A DNA stretch of 64,000 bases from Treponema succinifaciens DSM 2489 (lineage in GTDB: Bacteria; Spirochaetota; Spirochaetia; Treponematales; Treponemataceae): positions 1,054,001 through 1,118,000 of the forward strand of contig NC_015385.1 of NCBI RefSeq assembly GCF_000195275.1, written 5' to 3'. The translations under genes were made by a program, and so were the position numbers. Positions 40,777 through 48,896 of this stretch are shown one piece after another. Position 1 is the stretch's first letter. Every line of letters starts with the position of its first letter. Under the pieces are notes generated by a model. That model made no database searches, was not told the origin of the DNA, and saw only the letters and a program-made list of their open reading frames with translations.

Positions 40777-41405
40777 AAGAATTAGTTTTAAATACTGATA
40801 AATTTCTCCTAGAGTCTATTCAAGAAAAGAAAAATGCGAATCTTTTAAATAGTTTTAGAGCATCGCATGAGCAGATAAAAATTACAAAGCATTTCAAAAA
40901 GCTGGCAAAGAAAGAAGAAGCTGAAGGTTCTGCTAGAACTTTTGTTGTGAAAGTAAACAGTGGTAATGAAGATTTAAATTTTCTTGTGATGGCATTTACT
41001 ATAAAATTGAATCCAATTCCTTATGTTTCTGAAAGTGGAAGAAAAGAACATAGCGATTTTATATCAGCTTTGCAGATAACTTATTTAGCAACAAATGAAA
41101 CCATAGTCAATATGATAAAAAATTCTGTTAACTTAACAACTTCTATAGGAACTTATATTTATTCTACAGTTATAGAGCCTCTTTTGTATCATATTGCTGA
41201 TCTTATCGGAAATACTGATATTGTGTATTTGTATGCAATAAATTCTATTGTAAAAAAGATATATGAAAATTGGGGATTTACAGAATTAAAAAGAACCGAA
41301 GATTTAAATTTAGTAAACAAGAAAATTCGTAAGCAGGAAGAAAACGGCTGTATATTTATGTTTAAAAAACTAGATCCAAGAAGATTAAATCCTGATTTTC
41401 AATAG
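40773..41405 (+). CDS. GNAT-like protein, second of the pair
   Basis: 210 residues. The C-terminal third contains DIVYLYAINSIVKKIYENWGFTELKR, close to the acetyltransferase motif (helix, then F/I-Y-x-x-x-GF). The upstream part has DLNFLVMAFTIKLNPIPYV, which could be the core beta strands. The acetyl-CoA loop is not clear, so the assignment is tentative. Coupling to a 56-residue partner resembles GNAT toxin modules, but the partner is not a DUF1778 protein. Possible toxin or modification enzyme; unproven. Confidence 0.6.
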   Translation: MKELVLNTDKFLLESIQEKKNANLLNSFRASHEQIKITKHFKKLAKKEEAEGSARTFVVKVNSGNEDLNFLVMAFTIKLNPIPYVSESGRKEHSDFISALQITYLATNETIVNMIKNSVNLTTSIGTYIYSTVIEPLLYHIADLIGNTDIVYLYAINSIVKKIYENWGFTELKRTEDLNLVNKKIRKQEENGCIFMFKKLDPRRLNPDFQ

Positions 41406-41422
41406 GAAAAGTGAGCTTGCAA

Positions 41423-41443
41423 TGCAGTCCTTTTTTATGCCTT
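41423..41443 (+). repeat. direct repeat of the tRNA-Leu terminator 3' arm
   Basis: TGCAGTCC, T6, ATGCCTT repeats 40501-40524 (same with T9). The matching 5' arm of the hairpin is absent here. The two copies bracket the 56-aa/GNAT-like pair. Confidence 0.65.
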
Positions 41444-41472
41444 GAATTGCTGTTTCAGCTAGAGAAAACTTC

Positions 41473-41501
41473 TTGCTATTTTTTTTGCCGGGTTTTACAA
41501 T
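41473..41501 (+). promoter_or_regulatory. promoter giving a leaderless ade mRNA
   Basis: -35 TTGCTA (41473-41478), 17-nt spacer, -10 TACAAT (41496-41501), then TTCAGC and ATG 41508. Confidence 0.7.
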
Positions 41502-41507
41502 TTCAGC

Positions 41508-43238
41508 ATGAATGCAAAAAAACTTTCGCTCCTTATAAACGCTGCTTCTGGAAAATGCGAGGCGGAGCTTGTGATAAAAAATTGCCGTGTTGTAAATCCT
41601 ATAACGCGGACTGTAAAAAATGCGGACATTGCTGTGGAGCAGGGATTGATTGCCGGCGTTGGCTCGTACCGCGGAAAAACAGAAATTGATGCGCATGGGC
41701 TTTTTGCGGTTGCAGGGCTTATTGACGCCCATGTTCATATAGAGTCTTCAATGTGCACGCCGGAATCTTTTGCGCAGCTTGTAGTTCCAAAAGGCACAAC
41801 AACGGTAATTGCCGACCCTCACGAAATTGCGAATGTCAGCGGTTCTGAAGGAATTCACTTTATGATTAATTCCGCGCGCCGTGTTCCGCTAAAAGTTCAT
41901 TTTATGATTCCGTCCTGTGTTCCCGCTACTAGCTTTGAAGATTCCGGAGCTATTCTTGATTCAGAATCAGTTGAAGAGCTTTTAAAAGAGCCTGAAATTT
42001 TGGGACTTGGTGAATTGATGAATGCGCCCGGAGTTTCTTCCTGCAATTCTGAAGTTCTGGAAAAAATATGCGCGGCAAAAAATGCCCAGAAAATTATAGA
42101 TGGACACGCGCCTGGCTTGAACGGTTTTGCTCTTAATGCTTATTCTGCGGCGGGAATAAAAACTGACCATGAATGCAGTTCTCCACAGGAAGTTTTGGAA
42201 CGGCTTGAAAACGGAATGTATGTTCTTTTGCGTCAAGGTTCTGCTGCCCAAAATCTGGCTGAAATTCTTCCTTCCGTAACAAAAGAAAATTCCAGAAGAT
42301 GCGCGATGTGCACTGACGACAAGCATCCTCAGGATATAATTGAATCCGGTCATATAAACGCAAATCTTAAGCTTGCTGTAAAAAACGGACTTGACTGCTT
42401 TACGGCGATTGCAATGGCGACCATAAACGCTGCGGAATGCTACGGCTTGAATGATGTCGGACTGATTGCGCCAGGATATTCCGCGGACATTGTTCTCTTT
42501 AATAATCTTGAGAATTTTGAAGCTGAAAAAGTTTTTATAGACGGAAAACTCGCTGCGGAAAATGGAAAGGCTGTTTTTGAAATCCGAAACAGGGTAGACA
42601 AGGCTGTAACTCATTCAGTTCATATCAAGCCACTTATAATAGAAGATTTATCAATAAAATTAACTTCTGAAAATGCAAAAGTCATAAGTTTAAAAAATCA
42701 TGAGCTTGTAACAAAGTGCGAAATCCGGAAAGTGAATTTGACTAACGGAATTTTTGACTGCAAGGAAAATCCTCAGATTCAAAAACTTATTGTAATGGAG
42801 CGGCACAAGAAAACTGGAAAAATCGGAAAAGGTCTTATAGAAAACTACGGAATCCACGGCGGAGCGATTGCCACTACAATTGCCCACGATTCCCACAATA
42901 TTATTTCTGCAGGCGACAACGACAATGACATTTTTGTTGCGATAAATGAGCTTAACAAAATGGGCGGCGGAATTATTCTTGTAAAAGACGGAACTGTCAT
43001 TGGTTCTTTGTCTCTTCCGATTGCGGGCTTGATGTCCGACAGGAATTTTGTGGAAGTAAGCCAGACTTTGAAAAGTCTTTTGGAACTTGCCTGGAACGAG
43101 CTTGGAATCAGCCGTGAAATTGAGCCTTTTATGACGCTTTCATTTTTAAGCCTGCCTGTGATTCCTGAAATAAAGCTTACTCCGCGCGGACTTTTCGATG
43201 TCAATAAGTTTGAATTCACGCCGATTGAAGCTGACTGA
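41508..43238 (+). CDS. ade: adenine deaminase
   Basis: 576-residue amidohydrolase converting adenine to hypoxanthine and ammonia in purine salvage. Motifs: AGLIDAHVHIESSMCTP (metal His pair, near 69-85), GTTTVIADPHEIANV (near 98), IIDGHAPGL, and CTDDKHPQDI (near 266). The C-terminal domain has GIHGGAIATTIAHDSHNI. No Shine-Dalgarno precedes the ATG, and the -10 box ends 6 nt upstream, so it is probably leaderless. Single-gene unit. Confidence 0.96.
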   Translation: MNAKKLSLLINAASGKCEAELVIKNCRVVNPITRTVKNADIAVEQGLIAGVGSYRGKTEIDAHGLFAVAGLIDAHVHIESSMCTPESFAQLVVPKGTTTVIADPHEIANVSGSEGIHFMINSARRVPLKVHFMIPSCVPATSFEDSGAILDSESVEELLKEPEILGLGELMNAPGVSSCNSEVLEKICAAKNAQKIIDGHAPGLNGFALNAYSAAGIKTDHECSSPQEVLERLENGMYVLLRQGSAAQNLAEILPSVTKENSRRCAMCTDDKHPQDIIESGHINANLKLAVKNGLDCFTAIAMATINAAECYGLNDVGLIAPGYSADIVLFNNLENFEAEKVFIDGKLAAENGKAVFEIRNRVDKAVTHSVHIKPLIIEDLSIKLTSENAKVISLKNHELVTKCEIRKVNLTNGIFDCKENPQIQKLIVMERHKKTGKIGKGLIENYGIHGGAIATTIAHDSHNIISAGDNDNDIFVAINELNKMGGGIILVKDGTVIGSLSLPIAGLMSDRNFVEVSQTLKSLLELAWNELGISREIEPFMTLSFLSLPVIPEIKLTPRGLFDVNKFEFTPIEAD

Positions 43239-43290
43239 TGTTCTTTTTTGTCATTTGTATTTTTCTAAATTTTTGATTATATTATAGTCT

Positions 43291-45696
43291 ATGAAAAAAC
43301 AACCAAACGAAAAAGAAATTTTAGGACTTCCAGCTGAAACTCAGCTTCCTTTAAAACTTAATATTCTTCCTATTGGCGGCCGTCCGATTTTTCCGGGAAT
43401 TTTTACGCCGCTTATGATAAATAATTCCGAGGATATAAAAGTTATTGAAAATTCTTTGGCAGGCGACGGTTTTATTGGAATCGTCATGTTAAAAGAAGAC
43501 AAGGAAAATCCGACTGTTGTTGATCTTCATAAAGTTGGAACTGTTGCCCGCATTATAAAAAAAATAAATTTGCCTGATGGCGGTGTGAATGTTTTTGTTT
43601 CTACCTTGCAGCGTTTTAAAATCCGCAAGGTCTTGAACAGTTCAAATCCTATTGCCGCGGCTGTTGAATATCTTGAGGACGAAGAGGATAATACTTTTGA
43701 AGTAAAGGCTCTTACACGCGCTCTTATAAGTGAAATGAAGGAAATCAGCGAAAATAATCCGATGTTCAGCGAGGAAATGCGCCTTAACATGGTGAATATT
43801 GATCATCCCGGAAAAATCGCGGACTTCATTGTTTCTATTTTGAATATTGACAAAGAAGAACAGCAGAAAGTTCTTGAAATGACAAATGTTCACAAAAGAA
43901 TGGAGCAGGTTCTTGTCTTTATAAAAAAAGAGCAGGAAATTTTCCGTGTTCAGAAAAAAATTCAGACTGAGCTTAATGAAAAAGTTGAAAAAAATCAGCG
44001 TGAATATTTTTTGCGCGAGGAAATGAAAAGCATTCAGGAAGAACTTGGAATTGCAGGGGATTCAAAGACAAGCGACTATCAGAAGTTTAAGTCAAAAATA
44101 GAATCATTTAATTTTAAAGGCGAAGTGAAAGAAGCGTTGGACAGCGAGCTTGAGAAATTTCATTTGCTTGATCCGCATGATCCTGATTACAACATGAGCC
44201 GAAATTATCTTGAAACGGTTTGTTCTCTTCCGTGGAATGACGAGCCGCTTGAAAACTACAATATTGAAAAAGCTTCAAAAATTCTTGAAAATGACCATTA
44301 CGGTCTTGAAGATGTAAAAAAACGCATCATTGAATATCTTGCTGTGCGGATGCTAAAAAACGACGGAAAGGGGTCTGTGCTTATTCTTGTCGGACCTCCG
44401 GGAGTTGGAAAAACCAGCGTTGGACGTTCGATTGCAAATGCGATGAACAAAAAATTTTTTAGATTCAGCGTGGGCGGTGAGCATGATGAGTCCAAGATAA
44501 AAGGCTTCAGGCGGACTTATATCGGTTCTATGCCGGGACAAATTATCGAAGGCTTGAAAATTACAAAGTCAAAAGCTCCTGTTTTTATGATTGATGAAGT
44601 TGACAAGATGAATGCAAGCGCACAGGGAGATCCTGCTGCTGCATTGCTTGAGGTTCTTGATCCTGAGCAGAATTCAACTTTCCGCGACAACTATTTGAAT
44701 TTGCCGTTCGATTTGAGCAAGGTTTTCTTTATCCTTACTGCGAACACTTTGGACACAATTCCTCGGCCATTGCTTGACCGCGCTGAAATAATTGAACTTT
44801 CCGGCTACATAGATCAGGAAAAAATTGAAATTGCGCGGAAATATTTGCTTCCGAAAAATCTTGTTAAAAACGGATTCAAAAAAAATCAGGTGAAATATTC
44901 AAAGCAGGCTTTTGCTTTAATTGCAACGGAATATGCAAGGGAAGCCGGAGTCCGCAATTTTGAAAAGTGCATTGATAAGATAAACAGAAAACTTGCCGCC
45001 GTGGAAGTAAGCCAGCTTGAGAAAAACGGAGCGACTGATTCTGCAAAGATTGGCGAGGCTGTTGCAAAGAAAATTTTCAGCATCGATATTCCAGAAGTCA
45101 GAAAATATCTTGGCAAGGCTATTTTTGATGAAAGCCAGATAAAAACAGCTTCTGTGCCAGGGACTGCAATTGGTCTTGCCTGGACAAGCATGGGCGGCGA
45201 CACTTTGCTTTTGGAATCGATTGCGATAAAGTCTTCTAAAGGCGGGCTTCAGCTTACAGGACAAATGGGCGATGTTATGAAGGAAAGCGCACAGATTGCC
45301 ATGAACTGGAGCCGTCAGTTTGCAATAGAAAATAAAATCAAGGACAGCAAATGGTTTGAGGAAAATACAGTTCATCTGCATATTCCAGAAGGCGCAACTC
45401 CCAAGGACGGGCCTAGCGCGGGAATTACGATGGCGGTAACTTTTACTTCGCTTTTTAAAGGAAAGAAAATAAAGACGAATCTTGCAATGACAGGTGAACT
45501 TAGCCTTACTGGTCAGGTGCTTCCGATTGGCGGACTTAGGGAAAAAACTGTCGCCGCAAAGCGCAACAAAATAAAAACGATTATAATTCCAAAGGCGAAT
45601 GTCCGAGACCTTGACGAAATTCCAGAGCACGTAAAAAGCGGAATAAAATTTATTCCAGTGTCAAATGTTCAGGAAGTGATTGACATTGTCTTTTAG
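43291..45696 (+). CDS. lon: ATP-dependent protease Lon
   Basis: 801 residues. The N-terminal substrate-binding LON domain (LKLNILPIGGRPIFPGIF) is followed by a coiled coil. The AAA+ module has Walker A GPPGVGKTS (near 367-375) and Walker B PVFMIDEVDK. The C-terminal protease has catalytic Ser709 in KDGPSAGIT and Lys752 in REKTVAAK. Degrades misfolded and regulatory proteins in the cytoplasm. A TATATT box ends 7 nt before the ATG and no Shine-Dalgarno is visible, suggesting a leaderless mRNA. No heat-shock operator recognised. Confidence 0.97.
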   Translation: MKKQPNEKEILGLPAETQLPLKLNILPIGGRPIFPGIFTPLMINNSEDIKVIENSLAGDGFIGIVMLKEDKENPTVVDLHKVGTVARIIKKINLPDGGVNVFVSTLQRFKIRKVLNSSNPIAAAVEYLEDEEDNTFEVKALTRALISEMKEISENNPMFSEEMRLNMVNIDHPGKIADFIVSILNIDKEEQQKVLEMTNVHKRMEQVLVFIKKEQEIFRVQKKIQTELNEKVEKNQREYFLREEMKSIQEELGIAGDSKTSDYQKFKSKIESFNFKGEVKEALDSELEKFHLLDPHDPDYNMSRNYLETVCSLPWNDEPLENYNIEKASKILENDHYGLEDVKKRIIEYLAVRMLKNDGKGSVLILVGPPGVGKTSVGRSIANAMNKKFFRFSVGGEHDESKIKGFRRTYIGSMPGQIIEGLKITKSKAPVFMIDEVDKMNASAQGDPAAALLEVLDPEQNSTFRDNYLNLPFDLSKVFFILTANTLDTIPRPLLDRAEIIELSGYIDQEKIEIARKYLLPKNLVKNGFKKNQVKYSKQAFALIATEYAREAGVRNFEKCIDKINRKLAAVEVSQLEKNGATDSAKIGEAVAKKIFSIDIPEVRKYLGKAIFDESQIKTASVPGTAIGLAWTSMGGDTLLLESIAIKSSKGGLQLTGQMGDVMKESAQIAMNWSRQFAIENKIKDSKWFEENTVHLHIPEGATPKDGPSAGITMAVTFTSLFKGKKIKTNLAMTGELSLTGQVLPIGGLREKTVAAKRNKIKTIIIPKANVRDLDEIPEHVKSGIKFIPVSNVQEVIDIVF

Positions 45697-45699
45697 AGT

Positions 45700-46422
45700 A
45701 TGAAATTTGCCTTTGCTTTTTTTTCTGAATTTTTTATTCTTGTTTCTGCTTCTTTTGCTTTTCCGTTTAATTTGAGACTTTCGGAGCAGGAACTCGATTC
45801 GGCTTTAAATGGTGAAATTCTTATTCGGAATATCAGCTCGTACAAAAATATTTGCCTTGATGTGGAAAATGCGGAAATAAATTCTTGCCTTGATGAATTG
45901 AAAGAGTTGAATCCGCGTTATTTTGTTGAAGTTCTTCAGATTAGGAAAGCAAATGATGGAGATGAAGTTATAAAAAAACTTTCTGAGCTTCTTTCAAATG
46001 TTGAGTCTTATACAGAAATTCCTTATTATTCTGAACGGCACAAGACGACAGCTCCGCTTTATTCATACTGCAAAATTCTTTCTGATTCGCAGGTTGATGG
46101 AATTCACAGTTTTACTGTTGATATGGAAATGCCGCCTTTTGAAGTTTACACTGCGGAAATTTCGATAAAAACAGATTATGAAAATTTTCTGCTTTATAAG
46201 TCAAAAAACTTAAATGACATGGCTTGTATTTCTTTTGTGCGTGTAAAAGAAAATAATCTTAGGTCTGTTGTTACTGCTTTTAAATATAACGAATATTGGA
46301 TTATCTATGGAATTGGAGCGGCAAAAGCACCCAAAATAAAATTTTTGACGCACAGAATTGAAGTTGCCTTTATTTCTCGAGTAAAAGCATTTTGTTCTTT
46401 TGCAACATCTTTTTTAGATTAG
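45700..46422 (+). CDS. exported hypothetical protein (DUF6675-like, treponemal)
   Basis: 240 residues with an N-terminal signal (FAFFSEFFILVSASFAFPF) and a mixed alpha/beta body: DELKELNPRYFVEVLQI, then WIIYGIGAAKAPKIKFLTHRIEVAFISRVKAF near the end. That ending resembles what I recall of DUF6675 proteins in treponemes; recollection only. It starts 3 nt after lon and probably shares its transcript. The last 53 nt overlap the minus-strand peptidase remnant. Function unknown. Confidence 0.7.
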   Translation: MKFAFAFFSEFFILVSASFAFPFNLRLSEQELDSALNGEILIRNISSYKNICLDVENAEINSCLDELKELNPRYFVEVLQIRKANDGDEVIKKLSELLSNVESYTEIPYYSERHKTTAPLYSYCKILSDSQVDGIHSFTVDMEMPPFEVYTAEISIKTDYENFLLYKSKNLNDMACISFVRVKENNLRSVVTAFKYNEYWIIYGIGAAKAPKIKFLTHRIEVAFISRVKAFCSFATSFLD

Positions 46423-46696
46423 GCATTACATTATAAAGTTCTGTATTTTTTTCGCCTGCGTTTAAATCATGATTGCTTTCATAATGAAAAAGCTCATGAA
46501 GTATTGAAAACTTTGAATGTGCGGGCGGCTTTGTTTCATTGTAAAAGACTGTGTAGCGTCCATTTTTCTCATACAGTTCTGCCGATTCGCTTTTAAAATA
46601 TACTCGTTGAAAGCCATGTTTTTCTGCCCAGTCAAACGAATGAAGCTCCAAGTCTGAAAAATCTTCAATGATTTTAGCAGTTTTAAAAGGTCGGCC
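46370..46696 (-). pseudogene. ImmA/IrrE (M78) metallopeptidase fragment
   Basis: A frame without a start, bounded by a stop at 46697-46699. It reads FKTAKIIEDFSDLELHSFDWAEK in pieces, then KFSILHELFHYESNHDLN with the HExxH zinc motif. Family members continue with a third metal ligand, but here the sequence diverges after HDLN. N-terminus and C-terminus are both lost. It lies against a transposase remnant, so deletion during transposition is likely. Confidence 0.65.
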
Positions 46697-47223
46697 TTAA
46701 AACGCGGACCCTGATAGAAACTGAAGTGCAGAAGATTCATGAGAAAACCGAAATCAAAGTTTCAGATCTTGTAGCTTTTGCAGGAGTTTCTAAAAGTACC
46801 TGGCATGAATGGAAGAGTCGGAAAGGAATTGAGACAAGGCATAATCACGAAACGCCGAAATTCAACTGGTACACATTGGAAGAAAGAACGGCTGTTATAA
46901 AATATGTCCTCACCCACAAGAACTTCCTGTACGGCTACCGCTACCTTGCCTGGCAGATGATTGACGAAAATGTAGCCTTTGTCCGCCCTGCAAGCGTCTA
47001 CAACATCATGAAAGAGTACGATTTATTCCATAAATGGGCTAAAAATGAAGGAGAGGCAAAGAAAAAAGGCTTTGACCAGCCCGAGGCTCAGCATGAGCGG
47101 AAAAATTCTGGACTGGGCATTATGCGAAAATATGGAGGGAATAAAAATTGAGCTTCTGGTTGCAAGAGTAAAGGAAAAGTATCCGGAAGCAAAAGCACGA
47201 ATCATCCACGACAACGGAAAGCA
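46693..47223 (+). pseudogene. degenerate IS3-like transposase (OrfB type)
   Basis: The frame from about 46693 reads LVAFAGVSKSTWHEWK (helix-turn-helix) and AVIKYVLTHKNFLYGYRYLAWQMIDENVAFV (HTH_21-like). At about 47100 it shifts frame and has lost the segment carrying the first catalytic Asp. It resumes as ILDWALCENMEGIKIELLVARVKEKYP and ARIIHDNGKQ (second Asp), where it fuses to glycosyltransferase sequence at 47224. Non-functional, no intact ends seen. Confidence 0.8.
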
Positions 47224-47973
47224 GTTGACGGGCTTGAATGGCGGCGCGACAAATGGAAGTGGTACGCAAAAAAGCTTTTGAAGCTCAGCGAGAAAATGGC
47301 GGTAAAATATTCTGACATTGTGATTGGCGACAACAAAGGGATTATTGACTACATAAAATCTGAATATTCAAAAACCGTAAAAAACAAGAGAGTTGAGCTG
47401 ATTGCGTATGGCGGCGACCAGGTTTCGAGTGTTCAGGACAATTCTTTGTTTGAAAGATATCCGTTCTGCCGCGAGCCTTATTCGGTTACTGTCTGCCGGA
47501 TTGAGCCTGAAAATAATGTCCATGTGATTCTTGAGGCATTCTCCGAAATGCTGGACGAGACTCTTGTTTTTGTAGGCAATTGGGAAAAATCGGAGTATGG
47601 TCGTAGCTTAAAAGAAAAATTCAGCGTATGCAAAAATATTCACTTGCTTGCACCGATTTACGAGCCGCATATCGTGAACTGGCTTCGCTCAAATGCCCAT
47701 GTTTATATTCATGGACACAGCGCAGGCGGAACAAATCCATCTCTTGTTGAGGCGATGAATCTTTCTCTTCCGATTCTTGCGTTTGACTGCGTTTACAATC
47801 GCGCCACAACAGAAGAAAAATGCCTTTACTGGAAAATTGCGGAAGATTTGCAGAATCTGATGAAAAATAAAAGCGGAAAATTTGCGGAAATCGCGCACGA
47901 AATGGGCGAGGCTGGAAAACATCTTTACAGCTGGGAGCGGATTGCAAGGCAGAACAACGCTTTGTATCAGTAA
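47224..47973 (+). pseudogene. 5'-truncated GT4 glycosyltransferase (DUF1972 type)
   Basis: In-frame from the transposase junction: VDGLEWRRDKWKWYAKKLLK, then KYSDIVIGDNKGIIDYI, YSVTVCRIEPENNVHVILEAF and HVYIHGHSAGGTNPSLVEAM. This is the C-terminal two thirds of a rhamnosyl/galactosyltransferase-type GT4 enzyme with its Glu-containing nucleotide-sugar motif. The N-terminal domain, about 130 residues, is missing. An internal ATG at 47293 has no clear ribosome binding site. It probably survives as a scar of a lost glycan gene. Confidence 0.8.
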
Positions 47974-47975
47974 AT

Positions 47976-48206
47976 TTAAATCTGCTTTTTTCCTTCTTCT
48001 GTAATTTTGAAGTTTCCGTCGCCAGTTGGAGCTGCAAATCCTTTTGCAATGCAGCCATTCAGCGCATTTTTTATCATCTGTGGCGTTGCAGCGGAATTTT
48101 TTTCTCTGTTTTGGAAGATTTCTTCTATTGTTTGCTCTTTTTCAAGAAACTCTATTTGATTGAGAATTTTTAATACTTCAGTTTCTATTTTAGTTGCGGT
48201 AAACAC
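47976..48206 (-). CDS. small winged-helix-like protein (76 aa)
   Basis: GTG start at 48206; the sequence is helical with a basic C-terminal wing-like strand pair (GFAAPTGDGNFKITEEGKKQI). The fold resembles small winged-helix DNA-binding proteins, without a family match. No good Shine-Dalgarno. It lies just past tRNA-Pro on the same strand and faces the truncated glycosyltransferase. Real coding is probable but not certain. Confidence 0.5.
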   Translation of the reverse strand: MFTATKIETEVLKILNQIEFLEKEQTIEEIFQNREKNSAATPQMIKNALNGCIAKGFAAPTGDGNFKITEEGKKQI

Positions 48207-48238
48207 ATTATTTGATTTTTTTTTGAAAGGAAAAAGTG

Positions 48239-48311
48239 TCGGGCAACCGGGATTCGAACCCGGGACCTCTAACTCCCGAAGCTAGCGCGCTACCAGCTGC
48301 GCTATTGCCCG
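48239..48311 (-). tRNA. tRNA-Pro (anticodon CGG)
   Basis: 73 nt on the minus strand. Acceptor CGGGCAA/TTGCCCG, anticodon loop TTCGGGA in stem CTAGC/GTTAG, T loop TTCGAAT. CCA not encoded. Confidence 0.93.
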
Positions 48312-48313
48312 AA

Positions 48314-48342
48314 TAAAAAAAATACCGCTCATAACGAACGGT
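48314..48342 (-). terminator. terminator between tRNA-Asp and tRNA-Pro
   Basis: Minus strand 7-bp stem ACCGTTC/GAGCGGT with a 5-nt loop, followed by about eight T residues. The two tRNAs may thus be separately transcribed, or processed. Confidence 0.7.
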
Positions 48343-48346
48343 ACAA

Positions 48347-48420
48347 CGGGATGTACGGGACTCGAACCCGTGGTCTCCGGCGTGACAGGCCAGCGCGATA
48401 ACCAGCTTCGCTAACACCCC
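48347..48420 (-). tRNA. tRNA-Asp (anticodon GTC)
   Basis: 74 nt on the minus strand. Acceptor GGGGTGT/ACATCCC with one G-T pair, anticodon loop CTGTCAC, T loop TTCGAGT. CCA not encoded. Confidence 0.93.
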
Positions 48421-48515
48421 ATGTGCTACTGAATATAGCATTAAAATCTTATCTGTGTCAATAGTGTTTTTCTTTTGTAATGAAAAATTTTTTTTCATAT
48501 AACTTGAAATAAAAC

Positions 48516-48543
48516 TTGAAAATTTGAAAAACTGTTTTATAAT
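48516..48543 (+). promoter_or_regulatory. promoter giving a leaderless FHA-kinase operon mRNA
   Basis: -35 TTGAAA (48516-48521), 16-nt spacer, -10 TATAAT (48538-48543), then seven bases to ATG 48551. Confidence 0.7.
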
Positions 48544-48550
48544 ATATTTC

Positions 48551-48895
48551 ATGGCTGATACAACTATTATAAATTCAAGTCCTTTGGGGCAACATTTGGA
48601 CAAAATTGCGGAATCTCAGCAGGTTTCGTATCTTGTTTTCAATAAGAAAAAAATTCAGATTGCCGCAAAAATCACAATGGGTCGTGAATCCGATAATGAT
48701 ATTGTGATTGACTCAAAACTGGCAAGCCGTCATCACTGCATCATTCAAAAAATCCGTGATGCCTATTTCTTGAAAGATGAAGGAAGCACAAACGGAACAT
48801 TTTTAAACGGTCGCAGGATTCCGCCGGATAAATATGTTAAGCTTAATGCCGGAGACAAGCTTACAATTGGCTCTTCAAATCTTATAATGGGCTAG
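48551..48895 (+). CDS. FHA-domain phosphothreonine-binding protein
   Basis: 114 residues, essentially one forkhead-associated domain. Motifs: ITMGRESDNDIVIDSKLASRHH in outline (Gly-Arg, Ser and His phosphopeptide contacts near 48-66), then EGSTNGTFLNGRRI (Asn-Gly near 80-88). It should bind phosphothreonine on targets of the kinase encoded two genes downstream. ATG 48551 is preferred over an in-frame TTG at 48524, because the -10 box would lie inside the longer frame. Starts a three-gene signalling unit with 1-nt spacing to the phosphatase. Confidence 0.93.
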   Translation: MADTTIINSSPLGQHLDKIAESQQVSYLVFNKKKIQIAAKITMGRESDNDIVIDSKLASRHHCIIQKIRDAYFLKDEGSTNGTFLNGRRIPPDKYVKLNAGDKLTIGSSNLIMG

Positions 48896-48896
48896 A

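Noticed and set aside
40470-41450. Integrated phage or full genomic island
   Set aside because: Only two small genes lie between the repeats and no integrase or phage gene is present.
41982-42614. 210-codon minus-strand frame inside ade
   Set aside because: Antisense shadow of a certain gene; no start signal or recognisable domain.
44917-45630. 237-codon minus-strand frame inside lon
   Set aside because: Antisense shadow of the AAA+ and protease domains; composition is Cys/Arg/Phe-rich as expected for a reversed frame.
46462-46740. 92-codon minus-strand frame as a separate gene
   Set aside because: It is mostly the wrong frame over the M78 peptidase remnant, whose family motifs are in the neighbouring frame.
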